Part shown: one piece after another, positions 12,917-13,585 of the stretch | Layout: each line of letters opens with the position of its first letter | How positions within the stretch are numbered: the stretch's first letter is position 1 | Origin: JBEKHI01 sp050012355 | Lineage (GTDB): Bacteria > Actinomycetota > Actinomycetes > Streptosporangiales > Streptosporangiaceae | Direction of reading: 5' to 3' | DNA length: 13,585 nucleotides | Assembly (NCBI GenBank): GCA_050012355.1 | Contig: JBEKHI010000327.1 | Coordinates: 1-13,585 of the forward strand | Notes under the pieces: model-generated | What the model saw: the letters and a program-made list of their open reading frames with translations, nothing else | Told to the model about the DNA's origin: nothing | Databases searched by the model: none | Program-made: the position numbers and the translations under genes

Positions 12917-13585
12917 CCCTCACAACTGAACAGCCGGCCGCGCCGCCGCGGGCCCGGCTGCATCCGGTGGATCTGGCCGGCCTGGCCAGCGTCGGGCTGC
13001 GCACTCGCAAGCTGCGCGCCGCACTGTCCGCGCTGGGCATCGCGATCGGCGTCGCCGCGATCGTCGCCGTCCTCGGCCTGGCCAGCTCCTCCCAGGCCGG
13101 GCTGCTGGCCGAGATCAGCCAGCTCGGCACCAACCTGCTGACCGTCACCGATGGGCAAACCTTCACCGGCCAGACCGCCGAACTGCCCACGGCCGCGCCA
13201 GGAATGATACGCGAGCTGCCCGGTGTCACCGCGGTGCAGTACACCGGGTCGCTCAGCAGCATCAATGCCTACCGCAGCCCGTACATCCCGTCGGTCGACT
13301 CCAACGCGATCGGCGTGGACGCCTCCACCCTCGCCCTGCCGACCGTCGTTGCCACCTCGGTTGCGCAGGGAACCTACCTGAACGCCGCGACCGAGAACGA
13401 GCCGGTCGCGGTGCTGGGGTACGCGGCCGCGCAGCGGCTGGGGATCGACCGGGTGTTCCCGGGGGAGAAGATCTGGGTCGGCGGGATGTGGTTCTACGTG
13501 ACCGGCATCCTCAACTCCGCGACGCTGGCGCCGGAGATCGACTCCTCGGTCCTGATCGGCTTCCCTGCCGCCGAGAAGTACCTCG
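12913..13585 (+). CDS. MacB-type ABC transporter permease, C-terminus cut by window edge
   Basis: Some 224 codons are present and open to the window end. After a 20-residue polar start comes DLAGLASVGLRTRKLRAALS, then the first transmembrane helix (about 37-58, ALGIAIGVAAIVAVLGLASS), and the start of the extracytoplasmic MacB core domain (from about 60; LGTNLLTVTDG). The remaining core and the three C-terminal helices of a roughly 400-residue permease lie outside the window. ATG 12913 overlaps the ATPase stop by 4 nt. It should dimerise and couple ATP hydrolysis to conformational change in its extracytoplasmic domain together with the adaptor. Confidence 0.92.
   Translation, partial: MTLTTEQPAAPPRARLHPVDLAGLASVGLRTRKLRAALSALGIAIGVAAIVAVLGLASSSQAGLLAEISQLGTNLLTVTDGQTFTGQTAELPTAAPGMIRELPGVTAVQYTGSLSSINAYRSPYIPSVDSNAIGVDASTLALPTVVATSVAQGTYLNAATENEPVAVLGYAAAQRLGIDRVFPGEKIWVGGMWFYVTGILNSATLAPEIDSSVLIGFPAAEKYL

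Overview
The window comes from a high-GC actinomycete. The basis is the strong G/C third-position bias, HTH–NB-ARC–TPR and MarR regulators, a Tat-exported glycoside hydrolase with actinobacterial-style ricin repeats, and operons joined by ATGA overlaps. Genus cannot be fixed by eye.

Layout. (1) Positions 1-2026, minus strand: the first 675 residues of an XRE-HTH/NB-ARC/TPR STAND regulator that runs off the left edge, with a short palindrome in its leader. (2) Positions 2187-3713: a MarR locus. marR (plus) diverges from a minus-strand set consisting of a PEBP (YbhB/YbcL) protein and, between it and marR, about 400 bp of wreckage. That wreckage holds the N-terminus and a C-terminal segment of a DHA2-type MFS transporter, and the N- and C-termini of an isochorismatase-type hydrolase. 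The middle of each gene is missing. The promoter/operator between marR and the scar still looks intact. (3) Positions 3714-4247: a gene-free stretch with a GC hairpin, a 22-bp-stem hairpin and several candidate operators. (4) Positions 4248-7982: a 1244-aa Tat-exported GH127-like (DUF1680) putative beta-L-arabinofuranosidase with its Zn/Cys catalytic motifs visible. Twelve ricin-type repeats follow, arranged as a six-repeat block duplicated in tandem. (5) Positions 8007-8252: a small two-helix membrane ORF or gene remnant on the minus strand, convergent with the hydrolase. (6) Positions 8440-13585: a two-component system (minus) divergent from a four-gene operon (plus) encoding a lipoprotein, a membrane-fusion/peptidoglycan-binding adaptor, a MacB/LolD-type ATPase and a MacB-type permease cut by the window edge.

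How the parts work together. In region 6, three copies of a 9-mer (two in direct orientation 11 bp apart, one inverted) lie upstream of a TATAAC box with no recognisable -35. This fits activation of the export operon by the neighbouring OmpR-type regulator. In region 2, MarR probably controls itself and a now-broken efflux/hydrolase operon of which only the PEBP gene survives. The glycoside hydrolase appears monocistronic, with possible sugar-responsive control.

No mobile element, tRNA, rRNA or CRISPR array was found. The observations most worth following up are the multi-deletion gene scar with its intact regulator, the nested duplication of the lectin array with HxW in place of QxW in 12 of 12 repeats, the three-copy operator of the two-component system, and the long hairpin at 3825-3890.
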